From Anaerococcus tetradius ATCC 35098 (GTDB lineage Bacteria > Bacillota > Clostridia > Tissierellales > Peptoniphilaceae), in the NCBI RefSeq assembly GCF_000159095.1, contig NZ_GG666299.1, forward strand, positions 21,058 to 62,720: a DNA stretch of 41,663 nucleotides, read 5' to 3'. Within the stretch, counting starts at the first letter, position 1, and the number at the start of each line of letters is the position of its first letter. A program made the position numbers and the translations under genes. The notes beneath the pieces are model-generated. The model worked only from the letters and a program-made list of their open reading frames with translations, ran no database searches and was not told the origin of the DNA. This document shows, in pieces, positions 15,560 through 23,933 of the stretch.

Positions 15560-15871
15560 TTAACGCTCGATTGAATTAAATTCATTTACTATATATAATT
15601 TCTTGAAGGCTCCGAAACCGAAGGCTGAAATATCGACTTGGCTATCTTCGTCAATGTACATGGCAAGGGTTGGATTGTAAAAAATATCAACCCCATTAAA
15701 ATTCGTATTAAGGTATTTTTCCTTATCTTCATTTTTAATTGAGATTATAAAATCTACTGTTCCTATGCCACAACATGCTGATTTTTGGTCGAGGTCAGGA
15801 TTTATGAAGATTTGCCTTATATTTTTCTTTTCTAGATAGGCTAGGGCCTTGGCGTCTAAAATAAATTTCAT
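15560..15871 (-). CDS. Small HesB/IscA-like protein with a Cys-Cys motif
   Basis: 103 residues from the ATG at 15869-15871, which has AGGAG five bases upstream (15877-15881); the longer frame starting at 15913 runs back through a terminator hairpin and is rejected. The protein has the short beta-rich outline of HesB-like proteins and a vicinal pair Cys33-Cys34 (SACCGIG). The C-terminal Cys-Gly-Cys of true IscA scaffolds is absent. Related anaerobe proteins with CC or Cys-Sec pairs are annotated only as HesB-like (seleno)proteins. It heads the hesB/MoxR/VWA operon, so it may supply or sense a metal or redox cofactor for that machine; this is inference. Confidence 0.65.
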   Translation of the reverse strand: MKFILDAKALAYLEKKNIRQIFINPDLDQKSACCGIGTVDFIISIKNEDKEKYLNTNFNGVDIFYNPTLAMYIDEDSQVDISAFGFGAFKKLYIVNEFNSIER

Positions 15872-15884
15872 AGTTTCTCCTATT

Positions 15885-15911
15885 AAAAAAGGGGATGGCA
15901 GCTGCCACCCC
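15885..15911 (-). terminator. Terminator or attenuator between cstA and hesB
   Basis: On the minus strand GGGG-TGGCA-GC-TGCCA-t-CCCC followed by TTTTTT. It lies 15 bases after the cstA stop, and its T-tract ends three bases before the AGGAG of the hesB gene, leaving no room for a promoter between them. Confidence 0.9.
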
Positions 15912-15925
15912 ACTTAATTTTTCTC

Positions 15926-17380
15926 TTAGTCTAATTTTATAGCTTCAATTCTATTTTTATTTTTCTTAGAAATTTTAACAACGAATATTGCATAAGCTAT
16001 AGCGATAATTCCTGCTATAGGATAAGCAATCTTGAAGTCTTGACCAAAGCCTAGACCCTTTACATTGATTATGAAAGAGAAAACTATAAAGGTATAGAAA
16101 ATTCCAGGAATCAATGTGATTAGGTAGTTTTTGTTGTTATAAATTAGATAGCTTGTTGCTACTGCTAGAGCAAAGATAGCTACGAATTGGTTTGTAAATC
16201 CGAAATATCTCCAAAGAATGTTGAAGCCCTTAGGATTAGATTTAGCAAAGTAAAGAATAGCTGCTGCTGGAACGAATAGACAAGCTGCAAGACCTGCTCT
16301 CTTGCCAGGATTCTTTTGATCTAAGTTTAACTCTTCAGCAATGATAAGTCTTAGAGATCTAAAGGCTGTATCACCTGAAGTGATAGGAAGGGCGATTACA
16401 CCCAAAACTGCAAGAAGTCCGCCGATCTTACCCATGAAGTATCTAGAAATTTCACCAACCATGAGAGTACCAGGAGTATCTAGGGCAGCTGTACCTGTTG
16501 AGAATATAACCATAGCACCTGCAGCCCAAATCATAGCTATGAAGCCTTCTGAAATCATTGTTGAGTAGAAAGTAGCCTTAGCTTCTCTTTCACTTTTAAC
16601 TGTTCTTGAAACAAGGGTAACTTGTGAGCCATGGAAGCCTGAAAGGATACCACAAGCTACAGTTATAAAGAATGATGGGATAAACTTTTGACCTAATGGA
16701 TGTTCGGCCAATAGACCTTGACCCTTGAATGATAAATCAGCATTTCCCTTAAAGATAATTCCAATAAGTACACCTATAGCTGAGATGATTAGAAAAGCAC
16801 CAAAGATAGGGTAGATTCTACCGATAAGTTTATCAATAGGAAGAACTGTTGATAGTATGTAGTAAACAAAAATTACTGCATAGATAACCCAAATAATGTT
16901 TGAGTTAGGATCTGCACCTAAAATATCGTTTGCAATCAAGTCTCCAGGAGTATAAACAAATACTACACCAGTAAGGAGTAAAAGAATAGCTATAACTACG
17001 TTGTAGAATTTCCTACAACCTTCGCCTACATATTTACCTACAAGTTTTGGGACTTGGCTTCCGCCATTTCTCATTGAAATAAAACCAGTACAAAAATCGT
17101 GTACTGCACCAGCAAAAACACAACCGATTGGAATTGCTAGAAAGGCGATAGGTCCAAACAAGATACCTTGGATAGGTCCTAGGATTGGGCCAGTACCTGC
17201 TATATTTAGCAAGTTAATTAGCCAGTTTTTAGCCTTGCTCATTACAACGAAGTCAACTCCATCAGCTTTTCTGACAGCTGGAGTTTCACGATCGTCAGGT
17301 TCTAGTTGGCTTTCAACATATTTTGAATATACGAATCCGCCAACAAATAATATTATAAGACCGATAATAAATAATGTCAT
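15926..17380 (-). CDS. cstA: CstA-family transporter (carbon starvation / peptide or pyruvate uptake)
   Basis: 484 residues, about 12-13 hydrophobic membrane segments throughout. Recognisable CstA features are the early stretch NLLNIAGTGPILGPIQGILF (residues about 52-71), AGAVHDFCTGFISMRNGG, and HGSQVTLVSRT near the middle. ATG at 17378-17380 behind a perfect AGGAGG. CstA/BtsT proteins import peptides or pyruvate at the cytoplasmic membrane when carbon is scarce. At 484 residues it is the short Firmicutes form rather than the ~700-residue E. coli form. Its own promoter lies upstream, and the downstream hesB operon is separated only by a terminator-like hairpin. Confidence 0.92.
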   Translation of the reverse strand: MTLFIIGLIILFVGGFVYSKYVESQLEPDDRETPAVRKADGVDFVVMSKAKNWLINLLNIAGTGPILGPIQGILFGPIAFLAIPIGCVFAGAVHDFCTGFISMRNGGSQVPKLVGKYVGEGCRKFYNVVIAILLLLTGVVFVYTPGDLIANDILGADPNSNIIWVIYAVIFVYYILSTVLPIDKLIGRIYPIFGAFLIISAIGVLIGIIFKGNADLSFKGQGLLAEHPLGQKFIPSFFITVACGILSGFHGSQVTLVSRTVKSEREAKATFYSTMISEGFIAMIWAAGAMVIFSTGTAALDTPGTLMVGEISRYFMGKIGGLLAVLGVIALPITSGDTAFRSLRLIIAEELNLDQKNPGKRAGLAACLFVPAAAILYFAKSNPKGFNILWRYFGFTNQFVAIFALAVATSYLIYNNKNYLITLIPGIFYTFIVFSFIINVKGLGFGQDFKIAYPIAGIIAIAYAIFVVKISKKNKNRIEAIKLD

Positions 17381-17412
17381 GATATTCCTCCTTTATTATT
17401 ATCTGTAACCTT

Positions 17413-17441
17413 ATTATAAACCTTTGTCAAAATAAATACAA
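17413..17441 (-). promoter_or_regulatory. Promoter of cstA
   Basis: Minus strand: -10 TATAAT (17413-17418) with a 17-base spacer to TTGTAT (17436-17441). A TTGACA at 17425-17430 is too close to serve this -10. The rest of the cstA/rimP gap (17442-17530) shows nothing else. Confidence 0.6.
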
Positions 17442-17530
17442 GTGAATAAAAGCTTTGTTTTTGTAAAGTGTTAAAAGACTAATAGATTCTAAGAAATTAA
17501 ATGGTAAATTACTTTTCTAATTGGCTAAGA

Positions 17531-17558
17531 TTGAATTTCTACTAATAGAAGGTATAAT
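17531..17558 (+). promoter_or_regulatory. Promoter of the rimP-nusA-infB operon
   Basis: -35 TTGAAT (17531-17536), 16-base spacer, -10 TATAAT (17553-17558). Confidence 0.75.
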
Positions 17559-17570
17559 AAAGCTAAGAAA

Positions 17571-17597
17571 AGAGTGGGGGATGGTTCCACTCTTTTA
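17571..17597 (+). promoter_or_regulatory. Leader hairpin (possible attenuator) before rimP
   Basis: AGAGTGG (17571-17577) pairs with CCACTCT (17587-17593) across a nine-base loop, followed by TTTT. It begins within a few bases of the predicted transcription start and looks like a terminator inside the leader, suggesting attenuation or autoregulation of the operon. Confidence 0.7.
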
Positions 17598-17622
17598 ATC
17601 TGTTAAGACTAAGGAAGGTAGT

Positions 17623-18066
17623 ATGAATTTAACGAATAGACTTAAAGAAATCTTTGAAAGAGATATCGAAAGTATGGGTTACGAATTAGTAGATATTGAA
17701 TTTAAGGGTGGCAAAAACAATAAAGTCCTAACATTCTTTATTTATAATAAGGAAGGAATCACTATCGAAGATTGTGAAAAGGCAAGTGCTTTTCTTGATA
17801 CTAAATTAGATGAGATTGATATAATTAAAGATTCATATTATCTTGAAGTGTCAAGTCAAGACTTATCTCGTCCCCTAAAGACAGATAGGGATCTTGAAAG
17901 AAATAAAGATGAGCTTTTGAAAGTGAAACTCAAAGATGGGGAAGTTTTCTTGGCCAAGCTTAAAGAGATTTTGGATGATTCCTATATCTTTGATATTGAA
18001 GATAAAGAAGCTAGAGAAGTTAGAAAAGACGAAATTAAAGAAATATATATAGAGATTGTTTTCTAA
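17623..18066 (+). CDS. rimP: Ribosome maturation factor RimP
   Basis: 147 residues, ATG behind AAGGAAGG. The N-terminal alpha/beta domain carries GYELVDIEFKGGKNNKVLTF and IEDCEKASAFLDTKLDE; the motif YYLEVSSQDLSRPLKTDRD matches the conserved LEVSSPGLDRPL region, with Gln-Asp in place of Pro-Gly. The C-terminal SH3-like domain follows. RimP helps assemble the 30S subunit. First gene of the rimP-nusA-ylxR-infB-rbfA operon; nusA begins nine bases downstream. Confidence 0.95.
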   Translation: MNLTNRLKEIFERDIESMGYELVDIEFKGGKNNKVLTFFIYNKEGITIEDCEKASAFLDTKLDEIDIIKDSYYLEVSSQDLSRPLKTDRDLERNKDELLKVKLKDGEVFLAKLKEILDDSYIFDIEDKEAREVRKDEIKEIYIEIVF

Positions 18067-18075
18067 GGAGAGTTT

Positions 18076-19299
18076 ATGAATAATGATTTTATGTTAGCTT
18101 TAGATGAGCTTTGTAAGGAAAAGAACTTAGATAAGCCTACAATTCTAGATGCTTTACAAAAGGCGCTCATTAAAAGTTATCAAAAAAATTATGACAATCA
18201 AGAAAATGTTGATGTCATAATTGATGAAGAAACTGGAAAGATCGAAGTCTACGCCCTAAAGGAAATAGTAGATGAAGTTAACGACAATATAGTAGAGATT
18301 TCTCTAAAGGATGCTAGAGTAATCAACCCTACTTATAGGCTTGGAGATATAGCAAGAATTAAGCTTACTCCAAAAAACTTCGGAAGAGTTGCAGCACAAA
18401 CTGCAAGAAATATTGTAATTCAAAAGATTAGGGATGCTCAAAGAGATTCTTTGTATGGAGAATACATAGAAAGAGCAAATGAAATGATAACTGGAACTAT
18501 CCAAAGGGAAGATAAGTATAATGTCTATGTCAATCTCGACAAGATAGAAGGAATTGTTCCAGCAAAAGAACAAGTTTCTACAGAAAAATACCTTCCTAAC
18601 GCTAGGATGAAGTTTCTAATTAAGGAAGTGAGAAATTCTTCCAAAGAACCACAAATCATCCTATCAAGGGCAAGCCAAGACTTAATTACTAGACTTTTCG
18701 AGCTAGAAGTTCCTGAAATAACAGATGGTATAATAGAAATCTACTCCCTAGCAAGAGAAGCTGGTTCAAGGACTAAGATGGCTGTATTTTCCAATGATGA
18801 AAACATTGATGCCATCGGAGCTTGTATAGGCTTTAAGGGGGCAAGAGTTAATTCCATAGTAGAGGAGCTTCAAGGCGAGAAAATCGACATAATTAACTTC
18901 GATAAGGATATCAAAGTATTTATATCAAATGCCCTATCCCCAGCTGATATCATCAAGGTACTTGTTAATGAAAAAAACAAGCAATCCCTAGTTGTTGTAG
19001 CTAGCGATCAACTTTCCCTTGCTATAGGCAAGGAAGGACAAAATGCTAGACTAGCCGCAAGACTAACTGGTTGGAAGATTGATATTAAAAGCAGTGAAGA
19101 GTTCGAAAAGTTAAGCCAAGTAGATATTGACGAAATTTTAGGTCTTAATGAATTAGACGAAGAAAGTCAACTAAGTGAAGAAAGCTTATCTAAGGATGAA
19201 GAAGACTTAGAAGTAAGCGAAGATTATGATAATAAAGAGCCTGTGGAAGAAGACTATATAGGGGAAGATGAAATAGACGATGAATCTAATGAGGATTAA
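18076..19299 (+). CDS. nusA: Transcription termination/antitermination factor NusA
   Basis: 407 residues, ATG behind AAGGAG. The N-terminal RNA-polymerase binding domain (about 1-125), S1 domain (about 130-200), KH1 (about 225-295, IGACIGFKGARVNSIVEEL) and KH2 (about 300-360, LAIGKEGQNARLAARLTGW) are all visible. The last ~50 residues are strongly acidic, a Firmicutes-style tail in place of the repeats found in Proteobacteria. NusA modulates pausing and termination. It lies between rimP and ylxR, the standard order. Confidence 0.96.
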   Translation: MNNDFMLALDELCKEKNLDKPTILDALQKALIKSYQKNYDNQENVDVIIDEETGKIEVYALKEIVDEVNDNIVEISLKDARVINPTYRLGDIARIKLTPKNFGRVAAQTARNIVIQKIRDAQRDSLYGEYIERANEMITGTIQREDKYNVYVNLDKIEGIVPAKEQVSTEKYLPNARMKFLIKEVRNSSKEPQIILSRASQDLITRLFELEVPEITDGIIEIYSLAREAGSRTKMAVFSNDENIDAIGACIGFKGARVNSIVEELQGEKIDIINFDKDIKVFISNALSPADIIKVLVNEKNKQSLVVVASDQLSLAIGKEGQNARLAARLTGWKIDIKSSEEFEKLSQVDIDEILGLNELDEESQLSEESLSKDEEDLEVSEDYDNKEPVEEDYIGEDEIDDESNED

Positions 19300-19302
19300 C
19301 AG

Positions 19303-19569
19303 ATGAAAAAAGCTAGAAAGATTCCACAAAGAAAATGCGTGGTATGTGGTGAGCTTAAAGACAAAAAAGACCTTCTAAGAATTGTTAAAAACAAAGAAGA
19401 AGGGATTTTGATAGATGAATCAGGAAAGAAAAATGGAAGAGGCGCCTATGTATGCAAGAGTAAAGCTTGTATTGAGGAAGCCCTAAGAACTAATAAGCTA
19501 AACCGAGTATTTAGAACAGAGGTACCGGAAGAACTTTATGAGGAGTTAAAAGCTTATGAAGTAAATTGA
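19303..19569 (+). CDS. ylxR: YlxR family RNA-binding protein
   Basis: 88 residues. Family hallmarks: RKIPQRKCVVCGELKDKKDL at residues 4-23, GRGAYVCKSKACIEEAL, and a basic surface. It starts three bases after the nusA stop and ends ten bases before infB. The usual next gene, ylxQ (L7Ae-like), is missing, so infB follows directly. The family is described as RNA binding with possible regulatory effects on RNase P; role here is inferred from context. Confidence 0.92.
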   Translation: MKKARKIPQRKCVVCGELKDKKDLLRIVKNKEEGILIDESGKKNGRGAYVCKSKACIEEALRTNKLNRVFRTEVPEELYEELKAYEVN

Positions 19570-19579
19570 GGAGAGTTAT

Positions 19580-21706
19580 ATGGCAGAAAAAATTAGAGTA
19601 TATGAATTAGCAAAAGAAAACAATATGGTAGCAAAAGATATGGTTAAACTCCTAAAAGATGAGTTTGGTCTTGATATAAAATCTCATATGTCTATGGTAG
19701 GTGGCTCTGATCTTGAACTTATTCAAGGATATTTTGACGAAATAAATGAAGAAAAGATGGATAAGAAAAATAATAAGCATAACAAGAATAAGGGCGAAAA
19801 GAAACATCCAAAAAATCTTGTGAAGGCAGAAGATATAATAGAGGATGAAGAATTAGAAGAAGAAAAGCCAAAGAAGAAGAGAAAGAAAAAGAATAAAAAT
19901 AAAAAATCTATCAAGCCAAGCAAAAAACAAGTTGAAGAAAAGAAGACTGGTGGAATTATAGAAATTCCAGAAACTGTCAATGTAAAAACTTTTGCTGATA
20001 AAATAGGTGAATCTCCAAATGCGGTAATAGCTAAGCTTATTGGCCTAGGCGTTATGGCAGGACTAAATGATCAAATAGACTTTGAGCAAGCTGAGCTTGT
20101 AGCACTTGATTTTGGTAAGGAGATTAAACCAGAAGAAGAGTACGATGCCATTGAAGAACAACAAGTCGAACTTGACTTTGAGGATAGGGAAGAGGATTTA
20201 AAACAAAGACCACCAGTTGTCTCAGTAATGGGCCACGTTGATCATGGCAAGACTTCAATCCTTGATAAGATTAGATCTACTAGGGTAACAAGTGGAGAGG
20301 CTGGAGGAATCACTCAACATATAGGTGCTTCAGTTGTTGACATCAACGGAAAACACATCACTTTCCTAGATACACCAGGCCATGAAGCCTTCACAGAAAT
20401 GAGGATGAGAGGGGCTCAATCAACTGATATAGCAATCCTTGTAGTTGCTGCAGATGATGGAGTTATGCCACAAACTATAGAAGCCATTAATCACGCAAGA
20501 GCTGCTGGTATTCCAATAGTTGTAGCTATTAATAAGATAGATAAGGAAGTAGCAAATCCAGATAGGGTTAAGCAAGAGCTAATGGAACAAGGACTAGTAT
20601 CTGAACAATGGGGTGGAGATACAATTATGGTTCCAGTATCTGCCCATACAGGTCAAGGAATTGATGATCTCTTGGAGATGGTTCTCTTGGTTGCTGAGAT
20701 GAGAGAACTAAAGGCAAACCCAAATAGAAATGCAGTAGGAATTATCATAGAAGCCCAACTAGACAAGGCAAGAGGAGCTGTTGCGACAGTCCTAGTACAA
20801 AAAGGAACCCTCCATGCAGGAGATTATGTTGTAACTGGATCTGCTTCAGGAAGAATCAGAGCTATGTTTAACTCAAGAGGAGAAGCCATTGAAGAAGCTG
20901 GCCCATCAATGCCAGCCCAAATCTTAGGTCTTTCAGATGTAGCAGAAGCTGGGGATATGATTTATGCAGTAGAAGATGAAAAGCTTGCTCGTGAATTTGC
21001 CCAAAGAGCAAAAGAATTTAAGCGTGAAGAACACCTAAAGGCTAAGGCTAACACTAACCTCGAAGATATGTACTCAGACATAGCTGATGGTGAGCTAAAA
21101 GAGCTTAATATCATTGTAAAAACTGATGTAAAGGGTACTGTTGATGCAGTAAGCCAATCACTTACTAAATTATCTAACGAGGAAGTAAAGGTTACTGTTA
21201 TAGCAGGAGCTGTTGGAGGAATTACAGAGTCAGATATCCTCCTAGCCCAAGCATCAAATGCTGTAATTATAGGCTTTAATGTAAGACCTACCCAAGGAGC
21301 CTTGGAAAGAGCTAAGGATAATAATGTAGAAATTAGGACTTACTCAGTAATCTATGAAGCAATAGAAGATGTTGAAAAAGCCATAAAGGGTATGCTAGAT
21401 CCAGAATTTAAGGAAGTTGTCCTAGGAAGAGCAGAAGTTCGTGACACCTTCAAGGTTCCAGGAGCAGGTACTATAGCAGGAGTTATGGTAACTAATGGTT
21501 CTGTACCAAAAAGGGCAAAAGTTAGACTTCTTCGAGACAATATAGTAATCTTTGATGGAGAAATCTCATCAATGAAGAGATTTAAGGATGACGCAAGGGA
21601 ACTTGCTTCTGGCTATGAGGGCGGTATAGGTCTTAACAGATTTAACGATATCAAAGTAGGCGATGTTATGGAAGCCTATGAAATGGTTGAAAAGGAAAGA
21701 GATTAA
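19580..21706 (+). CDS. infB: Translation initiation factor IF-2
   Basis: 708 residues, ATG behind TTGAGGAGAG. A short N-terminal IF2 domain (1-55) is followed by a Lys/Glu-rich linker (about 55-130), a second IF2N domain (about 130-190), and the GTPase domain from about 210: G1 GHVDHGKTS at 217, G3 DTPGHEAF, G4 NKID. Domains II-IV complete the protein. IF-2 brings fMet-tRNA to the 30S subunit and promotes subunit joining. The stop shares a base with the rbfA ATG. The low-complexity linker produces a false minus-strand open frame at 19723-19980. Confidence 0.97.
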   Translation: MAEKIRVYELAKENNMVAKDMVKLLKDEFGLDIKSHMSMVGGSDLELIQGYFDEINEEKMDKKNNKHNKNKGEKKHPKNLVKAEDIIEDEELEEEKPKKKRKKKNKNKKSIKPSKKQVEEKKTGGIIEIPETVNVKTFADKIGESPNAVIAKLIGLGVMAGLNDQIDFEQAELVALDFGKEIKPEEEYDAIEEQQVELDFEDREEDLKQRPPVVSVMGHVDHGKTSILDKIRSTRVTSGEAGGITQHIGASVVDINGKHITFLDTPGHEAFTEMRMRGAQSTDIAILVVAADDGVMPQTIEAINHARAAGIPIVVAINKIDKEVANPDRVKQELMEQGLVSEQWGGDTIMVPVSAHTGQGIDDLLEMVLLVAEMRELKANPNRNAVGIIIEAQLDKARGAVATVLVQKGTLHAGDYVVTGSASGRIRAMFNSRGEAIEEAGPSMPAQILGLSDVAEAGDMIYAVEDEKLAREFAQRAKEFKREEHLKAKANTNLEDMYSDIADGELKELNIIVKTDVKGTVDAVSQSLTKLSNEEVKVTVIAGAVGGITESDILLAQASNAVIIGFNVRPTQGALERAKDNNVEIRTYSVIYEAIEDVEKAIKGMLDPEFKEVVLGRAEVRDTFKVPGAGTIAGVMVTNGSVPKRAKVRLLRDNIVIFDGEISSMKRFKDDARELASGYEGGIGLNRFNDIKVGDVMEAYEMVEKERD

Positions 21707-22083
21707 TGAATAAAAGAAGAACAGAAAGAATCTCATCTGAAGTCAAGAAAGAACTTTCTAAAATCCTAAGAGATGACCTAAGTGATCCTAGACTAAGTAA
21801 TGAGGCCATGGTTTCTATTACAGATGTAGAAGTGACAAATGACCTTTCCTTTGCGGATTGTTATATTAGCGTCTTGGGTGATGAGCAAAAGAAGGAAGAT
21901 GTCCTTGATGCCTTAGACCAAGCCAAGGGCTACATCAAAATCCTAATTGGTGAGAGGATGAGATTGAGATCAATGCCTGAATTTAGGTTCAAATTAGATA
22001 ATTCCATAGAACATGGAGCATATATGGACAAGCTTATAGCTGAGACCATTGCAAAGGATAAAAAGGCTAATGAACAAAGGTAA
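21706..22083 (+). CDS. rbfA: Ribosome-binding factor A
   Basis: 125 residues with the KH-like RbfA fold: RTERISSEVKKELSKILRDD at the start, DPRLSNEAMVSITDVEVTND, and the C-terminal RMRLRSMPEFRFKLDNSIEHG. It helps mature 16S rRNA in the 30S subunit, especially in the cold. ATG overlaps the infB stop by one base (TAATG), and the next gene begins inside its last codons, so three genes are translationally linked. Confidence 0.95.
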   Translation: MNKRRTERISSEVKKELSKILRDDLSDPRLSNEAMVSITDVEVTNDLSFADCYISVLGDEQKKEDVLDALDQAKGYIKILIGERMRLRSMPEFRFKLDNSIEHGAYMDKLIAETIAKDKKANEQR

Positions 22084-23044
22084 AATCAGTAAAGAAAAAG
22101 TCGACAAATTCCTAGAACTTGTTGATCAAGCAGAAACTATAGCCATAGCAAGTCATGTAAATCCTGATGGTGATAATCTAGGATCAAGTCTTGGTCTAAG
22201 AAGGTCCTTAGAGCTTTATGGCAAAAATGTTGAAGTAATTGGTTTTGATACGATTGACGATTATCTACTCTTCTTGCCAGAAATAGACCACTACAAGAAA
22301 CCTTCTATGGATTCTTATGATTTATTTATGTTTTTGGATTGCTCAGAGTTTGCTAGGATTGGAGAAAAACTTGGACCTGTCGCTAAAGCTTCAAGAAAGA
22401 GTCTAGTCCTAGACCATCATGTTGGAGGTAGCTTAAAGACAAATCTTGATATTGTACTAGACACAGCTCCAGCTACTTGCCAGATAGTCTTTGAGCTATT
22501 AGATAGATTAAAACTTCCTATTGATAGGGATGTTGCTAGCCTTCTTTATACAGGGCTATGTACAGATACTAATAGATTTCTTTACTCAAATGTAACAGAA
22601 TATACTTTCTATATGGCTGGTAGACTATTAAGCCTTGGGGCAGAAAGCCAATATATCTATAGAAATCTCTACCAATCAAAACCTATGAAGGTTATGAAAT
22701 TCGAAACTGAAATCATGCAAAATGCAATCTTTTTCGATAAGAAGGCCTACTCAGTTGTATCCAAAGAACTTGTAGAAAAACATGGGGTTCAAATGGGAGA
22801 TGCAGAAAATGTCATAAGCTTACTTAGGGATATAGATGAAGTTGAAGTTGCCATGCTTCTTAAAGAATACGACAATGGTGAATACAAGGTATCCCTAAGA
22901 AGCAAGGACTATGATGTATCAAAAATCGCAAGAGCAAATGGTGGAGGTGGACATATCAAGGCAAGTGGCTTTACTATTTACGCTAAGTGTCTTGATGAAG
23001 CCAAAAATAAGGCTTTTGATATGTTAAAGGAAATTGATGTATAG
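22070..23044 (+). CDS. nrnA: DHH/DHHA1 phosphoesterase, NrnA-type (oligoribonuclease / pAp phosphatase)
   Basis: 324 residues from the ATG at 22070; an upstream TTG at 22049 would add seven residues but lacks support. Metal-binding motifs of the DHH family are present: ASHVNPDGDN (His29, Asp33, Asp35), FLDCSE (Asp90), LDHHVGG (115-121), and the DHHA1 signature GGGGHIKASGF near residue 295. The enzyme degrades nano-RNA and/or dephosphorylates pAp in the cytoplasm. Position between rbfA and truB is the usual Firmicutes order. It overlaps rbfA by 14 bases and truB by 8. Confidence 0.93.
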   Translation: MNKGKISKEKVDKFLELVDQAETIAIASHVNPDGDNLGSSLGLRRSLELYGKNVEVIGFDTIDDYLLFLPEIDHYKKPSMDSYDLFMFLDCSEFARIGEKLGPVAKASRKSLVLDHHVGGSLKTNLDIVLDTAPATCQIVFELLDRLKLPIDRDVASLLYTGLCTDTNRFLYSNVTEYTFYMAGRLLSLGAESQYIYRNLYQSKPMKVMKFETEIMQNAIFFDKKAYSVVSKELVEKHGVQMGDAENVISLLRDIDEVEVAMLLKEYDNGEYKVSLRSKDYDVSKIARANGGGGHIKASGFTIYAKCLDEAKNKAFDMLKEIDV

Positions 23045-23933
23045 CGGAATTCTAAATGTAGATAAAGAAAAAGGAATATCTTCTGCTAGGGTAGTATCCC
23101 TAGTAAGAAAGGCCCTTGGTCAAAAAAAAGTCGGCCATACAGGCACCTTAGATCTCGAAGCCAGTGGCGTCCTTCCTATAGTAGTAGGAAAGGCGACTAG
23201 GCTTTCTGATTATATGATGGGAAAAGATAAGACCTACGAGTGCCTTATGGTCTTTGGCAAAAAAACCGACACCCTGGATGGGGCAGGAAAGGTTATTAAA
23301 GAAAGTTCTACAACTTGCTCTAGGGAAGAATTAGAAAATATCTTATCCAAATACATGGGCGAAATTGTGCAAATCCCTCCCATGTATTCAGCCCTCAAGG
23401 TAGATGGCAAAAAACTCTATGATCTTGCAAGAAGTGGTATAGAAATCGAAAGAAAAAAAAGAAAGGTCAACATCTATGATATAGAAATTCTAGATTTTGC
23501 CTTTCCCCAAGCGAGGATACTTGTAAAATGCTCCAAGGGCACTTACATAAGGACTCTTATCGATGATATAGGAGAAGAGCTTGAGACTTTGGCATTCGTA
23601 AAAGAATTAAGAAGGATTAGGGTTGGAGAGTTTGACGTAGATAAGGCCATAAAATCGTCCGAGATTTTAGAAATTGATAAGGAAGAATTACTGGCTAGAT
23701 TAGAAAATATGGATATAGCCTTAAACAAATATCCTAGCATAGATTTAGCTAGAAACTTATTCGATAAGCTTATTAATGGTATGATAATAAAGATAAATAA
23801 GCCTTTAGCAAATGAATTAAGGGTCTATGTCGCTGGCGAATTTATCGGTCTTGGCAAAAGTTTTGAAGAAAGTGGCGAATATTTTCTAAAGATGGAGAAA
23901 GTATTGTATGACAGAGAAAATAAAAATTTATGA
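23037..23933 (+). CDS. truB: tRNA pseudouridine(55) synthase
   Basis: 298 residues from the ATG at 23037, which has AAAGGA five bases upstream; a TTG one codon earlier is less likely. Catalytic Asp39 sits in GHTGTLDLEASGVLP. PPMYSALKVDGKKLYDLAR and CSKGTYIRTLIDDIG are further conserved TruB blocks, and a small C-terminal PUA-like part is present. It makes pseudouridine 55 in the T-loop of tRNAs. The gene overlaps nrnA before it and ribF after it (26 bases). Confidence 0.95.
   Translation: MYSGILNVDKEKGISSARVVSLVRKALGQKKVGHTGTLDLEASGVLPIVVGKATRLSDYMMGKDKTYECLMVFGKKTDTLDGAGKVIKESSTTCSREELENILSKYMGEIVQIPPMYSALKVDGKKLYDLARSGIEIERKKRKVNIYDIEILDFAFPQARILVKCSKGTYIRTLIDDIGEELETLAFVKELRRIRVGEFDVDKAIKSSEILEIDKEELLARLENMDIALNKYPSIDLARNLFDKLINGMIIKINKPLANELRVYVAGEFIGLGKSFEESGEYFLKMEKVLYDRENKNL

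Noticed and set aside
19723-19980. Minus-strand Phe/Leu/Ser-rich open frame
   Set aside because: Complement of the Lys/Glu-rich linker of IF-2.
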